Origin: Aldehydirespirator sp965221185
GTDB taxonomy: Bacteria > Actinomycetota > Acidimicrobiia > Acidimicrobiales > Aldehydirespiratoraceae
Length of the DNA stretch: 64,000 nucleotides
Direction of reading: 5' to 3'
NCBI GenBank assembly: GCA_965221185.1
Contig: OZ244866.1
Location: forward strand, 2,728,001 to 2,792,000
Part shown: piece by piece, positions 54,262 to 64,000 of the stretch
Layout: the number at the start of each line of letters is the position of its first letter
How positions within the stretch are numbered: position 1 is the first letter of the stretch
Notes under the pieces: generated by a model
What the model was told of the DNA's origin: nothing
Database searches by the model: none
The model's input: only the letters and a program-made list of their open reading frames with translations
Made by a program: the position numbers and the translations under genes

Positions 54262-55188
54262 ATGAGCGGGCGTGAGGCCGGTTGGGGCTGGGGTCGGAGG
54301 CTGGCTCTTGGGGTGGCCCGCGGGGTGGCCATGGGCGCGGCCGACGTGGTGCCGGGGGTGTCGGGCGGGACCATCGCGGTGGTGCTCGGCATCTACGAGC
54401 GGCTGCTGGGGGCGATCCGGGGTGTCGCGGGCGGGGCCGGGACGCTGCTGCGGGGCGACTGGCGCGGCGCCGGGCGCCGGCTGGCGACGGTGGACTGGTG
54501 GCTGATCGTGCCGCTGCTGGCCGGGATCCTGGGCACGATCATGCTGCTGGCCTCGGTGATCGAGACCCAGCTGGAGGAGCACCCCGAGACGATGGCCGGC
54601 CTGTTCTGCGGGCTGGTGGCCGCCTCCGCGGTATCCGCGTGCCGGCTGTTCGAGTGGCGGGGCGCGGGCCAGATCGCGATTGTGGCGGTGTCGGCGGCGG
54701 CGACGTTCGCCCTGCTGGGCCTGCAGTCGGGCCCGGTGGCCGATCCGTCGCTGCTGGTGCTGGCCGCGGCCGGGGCGGTGGCGGTGTGCGCCATGATCCT
54801 TCCGGGCATCAGCGGAGCGTTCCTGCTGCTGATGCTGGGCATGTACGGGGCGGTGATCAACATCGTCACCGACGTCCGCTATCTCGACGCGGCCGTCTTC
54901 GCAGCAGGCGCGGCCGTAGGCTTGGCCTTGTTCTCGTTGGTGCTGGGGCGGCTGCTGGATCTTGCCCGCGACACGGTCATGGCGGTGCTGGTGGGGCTGA
55001 TGGCCGGTTCGCTGAGAGTGCTGTGGCCCTGGCCCAACGGCGTGGGCGTTATCAGCCGCCGCGAGCACGAGGTGATCTCGGGCACCGGCCTGGCCTGGCC
55101 TGGTGCCGACCAGTGGCTGGCCCCCACGGTGGCCGCCGCCGCCGGCTTCGCGGTCGTGCTGCTTATCACCCGGCTGGCTCGCCCCTGA
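54262..55188 (+). CDS. DUF368 membrane protein (PopT-type polyprenyl-phosphate transporter)
   Basis: The protein has 308 residues from ATG 54262 (GGGAGGGGG upstream). It has about eight hydrophobic helices and the hallmark A-D-V-V-P-G-V-S-G-G-T-I-A near residue 27, repeated in altered form as M-I-L-P-G-I-S-G-A-F at about 175. DUF368 members have been shown to recycle undecaprenyl phosphate across the membrane, so this probably supports cell-wall synthesis. Its TGA abuts repeat copy F. Confidence 0.88.
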   Translation: MSGREAGWGWGRRLALGVARGVAMGAADVVPGVSGGTIAVVLGIYERLLGAIRGVAGGAGTLLRGDWRGAGRRLATVDWWLIVPLLAGILGTIMLLASVIETQLEEHPETMAGLFCGLVAASAVSACRLFEWRGAGQIAIVAVSAAATFALLGLQSGPVADPSLLVLAAAGAVAVCAMILPGISGAFLLLMLGMYGAVINIVTDVRYLDAAVFAAGAAVGLALFSLVLGRLLDLARDTVMAVLVGLMAGSLRVLWPWPNGVGVISRREHEVISGTGLAWPGADQWLAPTVAAAAGFAVVLLITRLARP

Positions 55189-55330
55189 GAGGCCGAGCGG
55201 CTAGGCCGCGATTCGCGTACGAAACCAGCAGGGCGGTCAGCGAGGCCGTGGCCCGAGCGGCCCGTGAGCGCAGCGAGCAAGAGCGGGGAACAACACGCTT
55301 CACCGCGAGGCGCTCACCACCAATCCGCGC
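55188..55330 (+). repeat. Dispersed ~141-bp repeat, copy F
   Basis: Box 1 begins at the final A of the DUF368 stop codon. Box 2 starts at 55239 and box 3 (CACCAATCCGCGC) ends at 55330. It lies between convergent genes. Length 143 bp, as in copy A. Confidence 0.85.
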
Positions 55331-55361
55331 ATCCCCGAAGAGAGCTGACCGGCGGGCCGTG

Positions 55362-56408
55362 CTAGGACTGCAACTCCTCGCGCACGATGGCCGCGCCCTG
55401 GACGAGGGCTGAGAGCTTGGCGAGGGCCAGCTCCCGCGACATGTATTTCATCCCGCAGTCGGGCGCCAGGATCAGGCGCTCGGGGCTCACATAGCGCAGC
55501 GCCTGGCGGATCCGGTCGACCACAACTTCGGGCGTCTCCGCATCGTGGTCGCCGTTGTCGATGACCCCGAGGATGATGGTCTTGTCGGGCAGCCGACGAA
55601 GGATCTCCAGATCGATCTTGGGCTGGGCCGCCTCGATGGAGATCTGGTCGACCAGGCTGTCGTTGAGCTCGGGCAGGAACGAGTAGGCGTCGGGCTTGCC
55701 GATGCCCCTCCACTCGTGGATGGCCGCGTACCCGAAGCACATGTGCAGGGCGGTGGTGCCGGTGATCCCGTCGAGAGCCTCGTCGAGCACCTCCACCGCG
55801 TACTGCGAGGCCTTCTCGTGCTTGGCCTGCATGTAGGGCTCGTCGAGCTGCACCACGTCCGCGCCCGCCGAGAACAGGTCCCTGATCTCCTGGTTTACCG
55901 CCTTCGCATAAGCCGACGCGGCGGCCCGCTCGTCACCGTAGAAGTCGTCCTGGGCCTGCTGGGTCATGGTGAACGGCCCGGGCAGCGTGATCTTGATGGT
56001 GCGGTTGGTGCTGGCCCGCAGCAGCTCCACGTCACGCACCTCGATCGGGACGTCGCGGGTGATCCTTCCGACGATGCGGGGCACCGGGTTGGGCTTCCCC
56101 GTCCGGTCCATGGCGAAGCCGTGCCGCTCGGTGTCGATTCCCCCCAGTGCGGTCGCGACCCGGTTGGAGTAGCTCTCGCGGCGGACCTCGCCGTCGGTGA
56201 TGATGTCGATGCCCACCTGCTCCATGTCGCGGATGGCCAGGAGGGTGGCGTCGTCCTGGGCCTGCTCGAGGAACTCGGGCGCGACCCGCCAGATCTCGGT
56301 CGCTCTGATCCTGGGAGGCAGCCGGGTCTCGAGGTTCGAGCGGTCGATCAACCAATCCGGCTGGGGGTAGCTCCCCACTACGGAGGTGGGCAGTAGTGTC
56401 TCGGTCAC
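55362..56408 (-). CDS. MetE C-terminal-like (cobalamin-independent) methyltransferase
   Basis: The protein has 348 residues from GTG 56408, half the length of full MetE. It starts V-V-G-S-Y-P-Q-P-D, has zinc ligands in L-H-M-C-F-G and P-D-C-G-M-K, and D-G-E-V-R-R-E. Stand-alone members take methyl groups from varied donors (methylcobalamin, small thiol or amine methyl compounds); the substrate is not evident. The divergently oriented neighbour upstream on its strand is a GntR regulator. Confidence 0.8.
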   Translation of the reverse strand: MTETLLPTSVVGSYPQPDWLIDRSNLETRLPPRIRATEIWRVAPEFLEQAQDDATLLAIRDMEQVGIDIITDGEVRRESYSNRVATALGGIDTERHGFAMDRTGKPNPVPRIVGRITRDVPIEVRDVELLRASTNRTIKITLPGPFTMTQQAQDDFYGDERAAASAYAKAVNQEIRDLFSAGADVVQLDEPYMQAKHEKASQYAVEVLDEALDGITGTTALHMCFGYAAIHEWRGIGKPDAYSFLPELNDSLVDQISIEAAQPKIDLEILRRLPDKTIILGVIDNGDHDAETPEVVVDRIRQALRYVSPERLILAPDCGMKYMSRELALAKLSALVQGAAIVREELQS

Positions 56409-56496
56409 AGGACGGGCCTTCCGCTGGGGTTCACAAGGCAATTTAGGGCCCCGTCGACCCCAAGCGGTCCCAGCCCGGCTCGATCCGGGCTCGCCT

Positions 56497-57180
56497 TCAG
56501 GCCGCGCCGGCCGACGATGCGTTTCCGGGACCCTCCGACGACTCCCGGCTGAGGTGTCTCAGGACCAGGTTCTTGCCTGCTCTGATGTGCTCGCCCATCA
56601 GTTCGGCCGCCTGTTTGCTGTCTCCGGCCGAGAGGGCGCCCATGATGGCGGCATGGTCGTGGCGCGACTGCTGCAGCCGGCCCGGAACCACCCACGTGGC
56701 CGAGCGCGGGTCGTTCCACAGCCGCCGGATGAAGTCCAACAGGTGAGGCGTGTTCTGGGCCGCGGCGTAGATCGTCATGTGCCAGGCCTCGTTGAGTTGC
56801 ATCGACGCGGCGTGGTCGTTCTGGTCGATGGCGGCGCGGTTGGCCTCGAACAGCGTCTCCAGCTCGGCGATGTCCTCGGCCGTGAGGTGATCGGCGGCGA
56901 TCAGGGTGGCTCTGCTCTCCAGCATCTCGCGCAAGTCGTAGAGGTCGGCGGTCTCCTCCGGGCTGAAGTCGGCGACCCGCGCTCCCCGGTGGGGCTCATT
57001 AACGACGAAGCCCTCGGCCTGGAGCTGGCGCAAGGCCTCCCGGATGGGGGTGGCGCTCATGCCGAGCAGGTCCCCGAGGGCGTCGATGTCGATGCGCTCC
57101 CGTGGCTTCATCACCCCGCTGCGGATGTCGTCGCGCAGCCTGGCCGCAGCCATCTCGGACTTGGTCCGGTATGCCTCCAT
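56497..57180 (-). CDS. GntR-family (FCD) transcriptional regulator
   Basis: The protein has 227 residues from ATG 57180. Winged HTH (I-D-I-D-A-L-G-D-L-L-G-M-S-A-T-P-I-R-E-A-L). A C-terminal FCD domain has Asp/His metal ligands (around N-E-A-W-H and S-R-H-D-H). 14 bp after the sugar isomerase-like gene, so co-transcribed. FadR/FCD proteins respond to sugar acids or organic acids; likely controls the surrounding catabolic genes. Confidence 0.88.
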   Translation of the reverse strand: MEAYRTKSEMAAARLRDDIRSGVMKPRERIDIDALGDLLGMSATPIREALRQLQAEGFVVNEPHRGARVADFSPEETADLYDLREMLESRATLIAADHLTAEDIAELETLFEANRAAIDQNDHAASMQLNEAWHMTIYAAAQNTPHLLDFIRRLWNDPRSATWVVPGRLQQSRHDHAAIMGALSAGDSKQAAELMGEHIRAGKNLVLRHLSRESSEGPGNASSAGAA

Positions 57181-57194
57181 AGTCGCCGGGCCGG

Positions 57195-58058
57195 CTACGC
57201 CTGGGGCGTGTACTCGTCGCCGGCCAGCACCGCCTTGACGAAGTCGCGGAACTGGATCGTCTCCATGGTGTTCTCGGTGCGATTGCATTCCCAGATGTCG
57301 ATCCACACGTACTCGATAGAGAAATAGGCGTCGTAGCCCTGCGCCATGAGCCGCTCGAGGACGCCGCGGTAGTCGATGGCGTTCTCCTGGAAGTTGACCT
57401 GCATGCGGCCCGGCGCGGCGCCGCGGCATTGGAAGTGGGCGGCATGTTCCAGCAGCGGATGAACGTCTGATTCGGGGATGTCCTGGTAGACGAAATGGCA
57501 GTAGTCGATGGTGAGCTTCAGGCCGGGAACCGCGTCCACGAGCTCCAACGCCATCTCCGGGGTCGGCGTGTTGCTGTTGACGCTGGCCTCCACGCGGACC
57601 TCGATGTCGTGTGCGGCCGCGGCCTCCACCCTGCGGGTCAGCTCCGCGGCGGACAGTCTCAGGGAATCCGCGGTTGACTGCCCCTCGATCGGGATCCCCC
57701 CGTTCATGGTCATACCGGGCGCGCCGATGCGCCGGGAGAACTCCAGGATGTCGAGGAACGCCTCATGGCCGCCGTCGCGCTGGTCGGGATCGGGATTGTT
57801 GGCTGCCAGGTCAGTCAGATTGAAGGACGGCACGAAGAACACGTCGGCCGCTTCGAGCCCTGCGGCCGCGAGACGCTCGCCGATGACGCCGGACCACATG
57901 GCCACGTCCTGGCGCACCATCCCGGGCTGGACTTGGGTGCGGCCCTCCATCAGGCCGAGATCGACGCCGTCGAACCCGAGCATCGCGATGTGGCGGACCA
58001 CGTCGGTGTGGGTCATGAGCGGCCAGGTGAAGTCGGCGCACCCGAGTTTCATGCTCAC
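57195..58058 (-). CDS. Sugar phosphate isomerase/epimerase-like TIM barrel (AP endonuclease 2 family)
   Basis: The protein has 287 residues (GTG 58058, or ATG 58052). Family metal-site residues appear in V-R-V-E-A-S, I-D-Y-C-H-F and F-S-I-E-Y-V-W. It lies with the GntR regulator and divergent to the mutarotase-like gene, which points to monosaccharide or polyol metabolism. Confidence 0.8.
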   Translation of the reverse strand: MSMKLGCADFTWPLMTHTDVVRHIAMLGFDGVDLGLMEGRTQVQPGMVRQDVAMWSGVIGERLAAAGLEAADVFFVPSFNLTDLAANNPDPDQRDGGHEAFLDILEFSRRIGAPGMTMNGGIPIEGQSTADSLRLSAAELTRRVEAAAAHDIEVRVEASVNSNTPTPEMALELVDAVPGLKLTIDYCHFVYQDIPESDVHPLLEHAAHFQCRGAAPGRMQVNFQENAIDYRGVLERLMAQGYDAYFSIEYVWIDIWECNRTENTMETIQFRDFVKAVLAGDEYTPQA

Positions 58059-58108
58059 TGCTCAATCCTCGCTGAGGTCGCGTCTATGGTGCAGCGGGGG
58101 AGGCCCGC

Positions 58109-58401
58109 ATGCAACGAGTATGTCTCACATTTCGGCTCGTGTCCGGTCGTGAGGACGAGTACCGCCGCCGCCATATCGAGGTGTGGCCGGAGCTGGAGGA
58201 GGCCATCAAGGCCGAGGGCATTGTCAGCAGCGCCGTGTACGCAGCGGGCGACACCGTCTTCGTGCTGGTGGAGCACCCGACTGACATTGAAGGCGCCCTC
58301 CAGCGCCTCGGCGCGACCGAGGTGAACGCCCGCTGGTCGGAGTACTTCGCCGATGTGATGGCCACCGAGCCGGAACAGGCCGACGAGGTGTGGCGCCTGC
58401 G

Positions 58402-58405
<4 letters not shown>
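58109..58405 (+). CDS. L-rhamnose mutarotase-family protein
   Basis: The protein has 98 residues. R-R-R-H-I-E-V-W-P-E-L corresponds to the RhaM motif K-R-H-x-x-I-W-P-E-L with the catalytic His, followed by the EIE-type strand (V-L-V-E-H). It interconverts anomers of rhamnose or a similar sugar such as fucose. The C-terminal 4 bp overlap the convergent aconitase gene. Confidence 0.82.
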
Positions 58406-61073
<2,668 letters not shown>

Positions 61074-61077
<4 letters not shown>

Positions 61078-62444
61078 CCGTCCAGGAGCCGGGCCGCCAG
61101 GACTCCGCCAGGGTCAAGCGCCCGCTTGATGGACAGGTGGAGACCGCCCTCGGCCGACCGGAGGTAGCGGTCGCTGCGAGCCGCGCCGATCCCGTGATGA
61201 TGCCCGATGGTGCCGCCGTGACGGTCGGACAGCTCCAGCGCCCGCTCCCACACGGCCCGGCCCCGGGCGCAGGCCGAGTCGTCGTCGTCGCAGTGGATCC
61301 AGAAGGCTAGGTAGAGGCCGATGCCGGTGGGATAGATGTGGGAGGAGTGCATCCACAGCCGATCCACCAGGCTGCCGACCTCGGCTTGCAGAGCGCCAGC
61401 CAGCGCCGCGGCCGACCGCCACGGTACGCCCAGCTCGATGGTGTCGAAGAACGAGCCGGTGTCGCGGTTGAGGCCCACTATCAGTTCTGGCCCGGCATGG
61501 CGGTTGTCCCACCAGCGGTCGGCGGCGTCGGGCTCGAGCACGATCCCGCCCGCCGCGCCGACGACATCAGCAGCAGCCCGTTGGGCGATCTCGGTGACGT
61601 CCGGCTCGCCGACGAGTGACAGCACCAGAGCGCAGGCGCCGGCGGGGTCGGGGGCGTCGACCAGGATCGCGGCGGTCTCGGCCGGGTTGAGCAGGCGGGC
61701 CACGGCGACGGGCAGCGCCCGCTGGATGAGCTCCCTCTGCACCTCCAGGCCGGTGGCGAAGTCGGGGACTAGGCCGTTGAACCGGGTTTCGGGCATGAGT
61801 CGGGCGACTGCCAGCGAAGCGGCGGTGATCACGGCCAGGCTGCCCTCGGTGCCGCAGAGGAGCTGCAGGGCGTCGAGGCCTCCGGGCGAGCGGGGCCGGA
61901 CCGGGATCCTGAACGCCTCGCCGCTGGGAAGCACTCCCTCAAGGCCGCGCACCATCTGCTCGACTCCGCCGAACCGGGCCGATGCCGTGCCCGTGGCCCG
62001 GGTCGCGATCCAGCCGCCGACGGTCGAGTGTTCCAGGGACTGCGGGTCGTGGCCCAGGGTGAATCCACGGTCGTTGAGGAAGCCTTCGAGCCTCCCTCCG
62101 ATGATCCCGGCCTCGGCGGTGACTACCTGGGAGGCTGCGTCGAGGTCGACGATGCGGTCCATCGCCAAGCGCAGCACCACGTCGGGCTCGCCGTCGAGGC
62201 AGCCGACGACGTTGGTGCGGGCGCCCTCGACCTGCACGGTCGCTCCGGCGGGCGCGGCCGCCCGCAGCACTGAGCTAACGGTTTCGGCAGACTTGGCCGC
62301 CACGACCGCGGCGGGCGCGGCTTGAGCCGGGCGACGCTTCAGGCCCATCGGCCAGGTGTCGGCCGCTTCGTCCCTGGCGGGGCCGGTGACGATCTCGTCT
62401 GCTGATACTCCCGCTCGAATCAGGGCCTCGACCGTGACACCCAC
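61074..62444 (-). CDS. FAD-linked oxidase (alkyl-DHAP synthase/glycolate oxidase-like)
   Basis: The protein has 456 residues. FAD-binding PCMH domain (S-T-V-G-G-W-I-A-T-R-A-T-G) with a C-terminal catalytic part including I-G-H-H-H-G-I-G and L-D-P-G-G-V-L. This resembles the ADPS/GlcD group that oxidises 2-hydroxy acids or makes ether lipids. The operon with an aconitase favours oxidation of a hydroxy acid. Confidence 0.8.
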
Positions 62445-62617
62445 CTAGTAATCCTCCCGGGTTGCCAGCCGTCCGGGCCGGACGACACAGCCTACGTCGT
62501 GAAGGCCGCAGGCTTGAGCGGCACGACCGGCCGCTTTGTGACACGATCACCGAACCGGCGCCGGCGACGCCGGGAACGGGCGCCCATGCGCAGGGCAGAA
62601 GCGAGGAGGGTGACATC

Positions 62618-63697
62618 TTGAAGCTGCGGCTGGGAGTGATCGGAGCGGGTGCATGGACGGTGGCAAGTCATTTGCCGAACCTCCGACGTCGAGTCGACGA
62701 GATCGACTTCGTGGCAGTCAACAATCTCGACGCGGAGCGTCTGGAGTCAATCCAGCGACGCTACGGGTTCCAGATCGCCTCCACCGACTATCGCGAGGTG
62801 TTGGCGGCCGGTGTCGACATCTGTGTCGTGGCCAGTCCCGCCCGCTGGCATCACGAGCATGCGCTGGCTGCTCTGGAGGCCGGCGCGCACGTTCTCGTGG
62901 AAAAGCCGTTCACGATCGATCCGGCCGACGCCTGGGACCTCGCGAACACCGCGGAACGCCTGGACCTCCACTTGCTGGTGGCGTTCGGCGCCAACTACCA
63001 GCCGATGATTCGTGGAGCCAAGCAACTGATGTCGACCGACGGCGGGATCGGCGAGGTCGAGCACGTCATGATCCATATGGCCTCGGCGATCCGCGAGGCC
63101 TTCCTGGGCCACCCACGCCCGTACGCGCTCGACGAACTTCCCGAAGGCGCGCCCGAACTGCACCCCGATCCCGACACATCGGCGACGCCGGAACTCGCAG
63201 GCGGTGGCTATGCCCAGGCGCAGCTATCACATGCGATCGGGCTTGCTCTGTGGCTGACTGGCCTTCGCGGCCGCGAGGTCTACGGCGTGACATGGCGCCC
63301 ATCGGTGGATGTGCCGGTGGAGTTTCACGACGCCGCCGTCGTTGTGTTCGACAACGGAGCCGTCGGCACGGTGTCCGGTGGCTCCTGCCACATGGGAGCG
63401 GGCAACGACAAACACCAGCAGGAGGTCCGATTGATCGGCTCGGAGGGACAACTGCACGTGGACGTGGAGCGAGAGATCGTGTGGCGCTACCGAGGCCCGG
63501 ACAGTGACATCCGGCTGCCGGTCGAGACGGGTGACGGGCTGTACGACTGCCGCGGCCCGATCGACGCTCTCGTCGATCTTGCTGCGGGCCGGGATGTGCC
63601 CAACGTGTCGCCGGGCGAACTCGGCGCGCGGGTCGTCGAGATCATCGATGCCCTGTACAGGAGCGCGAGATCACGCACCCCCGTCGCTGTGCCGTAG
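62618..63697 (+). CDS. Gfo/Idh/MocA-family oxidoreductase
   Basis: The protein has 359 residues from TTG 62618, preceded by GAGGAGG eight bases upstream. NAD-binding V-I-G-A-G-A-W near the N-terminus and the E-K-P-F-T catalytic-Lys motif at about 97. A His-containing region (S-H-A-I-G-L-A) is in the second domain. Dehydrogenation of a sugar or inositol-like compound, consistent with neighbours. Confidence 0.85.
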   Translation: MKLRLGVIGAGAWTVASHLPNLRRRVDEIDFVAVNNLDAERLESIQRRYGFQIASTDYREVLAAGVDICVVASPARWHHEHALAALEAGAHVLVEKPFTIDPADAWDLANTAERLDLHLLVAFGANYQPMIRGAKQLMSTDGGIGEVEHVMIHMASAIREAFLGHPRPYALDELPEGAPELHPDPDTSATPELAGGGYAQAQLSHAIGLALWLTGLRGREVYGVTWRPSVDVPVEFHDAAVVVFDNGAVGTVSGGSCHMGAGNDKHQQEVRLIGSEGQLHVDVEREIVWRYRGPDSDIRLPVETGDGLYDCRGPIDALVDLAAGRDVPNVSPGELGARVVEIIDALYRSARSRTPVAVP

Positions 63698-63725
63698 AGC
63701 CTCGACCCGAGCGAGACCTCAAGCC

Positions 63726-64000
63726 TTAACCAGACACTCTCCGCTCGAGGGAGAGGATGTATGAGGACGTGCTGCCGCCGTCCGCCATGATTACAGCCCC
63801 GGTCAAGAAGGATGACTCGTCGCTGGCGAGGTGCAGGATCTGATAGGCGATCTCGCCGGGCTCAGCCCACCGGTTGAACAGGTTCATGTTGTGATACTCC
63901 TTCATGGCCTCCTCGGAGACGCCCGCCATCATCGGAGTATTCACCAGCCCGGGACAGATCACGTTCACCCGGATTCCATCCGAGGCATGGTCCGCGGCCA
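63726..64000 (-). CDS. Short-chain dehydrogenase (SDR), C-terminal part, cut by window edge
   Basis: The last ~91 residues of an SDR: I-R-V-N-V-I-C-P-G-L-V-N-T-P-M-M, then A-S-D-E-S-S-F-L-T-G-A and I-M-A-D-G-G-S. The nucleotide-binding and catalytic parts lie beyond position 64000. Convergent with the Gfo/Idh gene. Confidence 0.85.
   Translation of the reverse strand, partial: AADHASDGIRVNVICPGLVNTPMMAGVSEEAMKEYHNMNLFNRWAEPGEIAYQILHLASDESSFLTGAVIMADGGSTSSYILSLERRVSG

Overview
The window comes from a high-GC Gram-positive bacterium of the phylum Actinomycetota. The evidence is a WhiB-type regulator, a UPF0182 membrane protein near a PDZ/S16 Lon-like protease and a DUF2342 zincin (an actinobacterial neighbourhood), an initiator tRNA with the usual 1-72 mismatch, and frequent GTG/TTG starts. 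The three-subunit succinate dehydrogenase and the mix of catabolic genes would suit an Acidimicrobiia-like lineage, but that is inference.

Positions 1-8228 are an accessory island lying against the 3' end of tRNA-fMet (8229-8305). It holds an excisionase-like HTH protein, an XRE regulator and a tyrosine integrase. These are followed by conflict-type genes: a MazG-like pyrophosphohydrolase, a protein of the 5-hmdU DNA kinase helical-domain type, a translationally coupled TIR + SLOG pair, and a divergent pair of ThsB-like TIR plus Nmad2. A frameshifted LRV-repeat gene ends it. This is the strongest candidate for an undescribed anti-phage (Thoeris-like, NAD/nucleotide-signal) system.

Positions 8364-31852 are mostly core genes: SDR, APC permease with C-terminal regulatory domains, FMN glutamate-synthase-like protein, UPF0182, DivIVA-like coiled coil, S16 protease, HEAT protein, MreB, MoaE, NAD epimerase, DUF2342, MFS, Ppk1, TatA, WhiB and a VWA protein. 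Its MoxR-type ATPase partner lies about 4.6 kb further on. Positions 32103-40118 mix a PhyH-rhodanese fusion, a MaoC hydratase, a GH1-like protein lacking its nucleophile, the MoxR ATPase and a GH2 enzyme.

Positions 40136-50250 look like a catabolic locus for an N-containing heterocycle, perhaps a modified purine. It has a complete Rieske oxygenase, an oxygenase without Rieske-cluster ligands plus a remnant of a third, two unrelated adenine/adenosine-deaminase-type enzymes, an XRE-cupin regulator, and an ABC importer without its ATPase. Positions 50419-54012 are sdhCAB, followed by a DUF368 (PopT-type) transporter. Positions 55362-64000 hold a MetE-like methyltransferase, a GntR regulator, a sugar isomerase-like protein, a rhamnose mutarotase-like protein, an AcnA-type aconitase coupled to an FAD oxidase, a Gfo/Idh oxidoreductase and a partial SDR.

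A dispersed repeat of about 141 bp with fixed architecture recurs at 19.1, 20.5, 26.5, 32.0 and 55.2 kb, with a rearranged copy at 22.4 kb. Five of the six full or rearranged copies lie close to a gene 3' end. It is the most unusual non-coding signal in the window.
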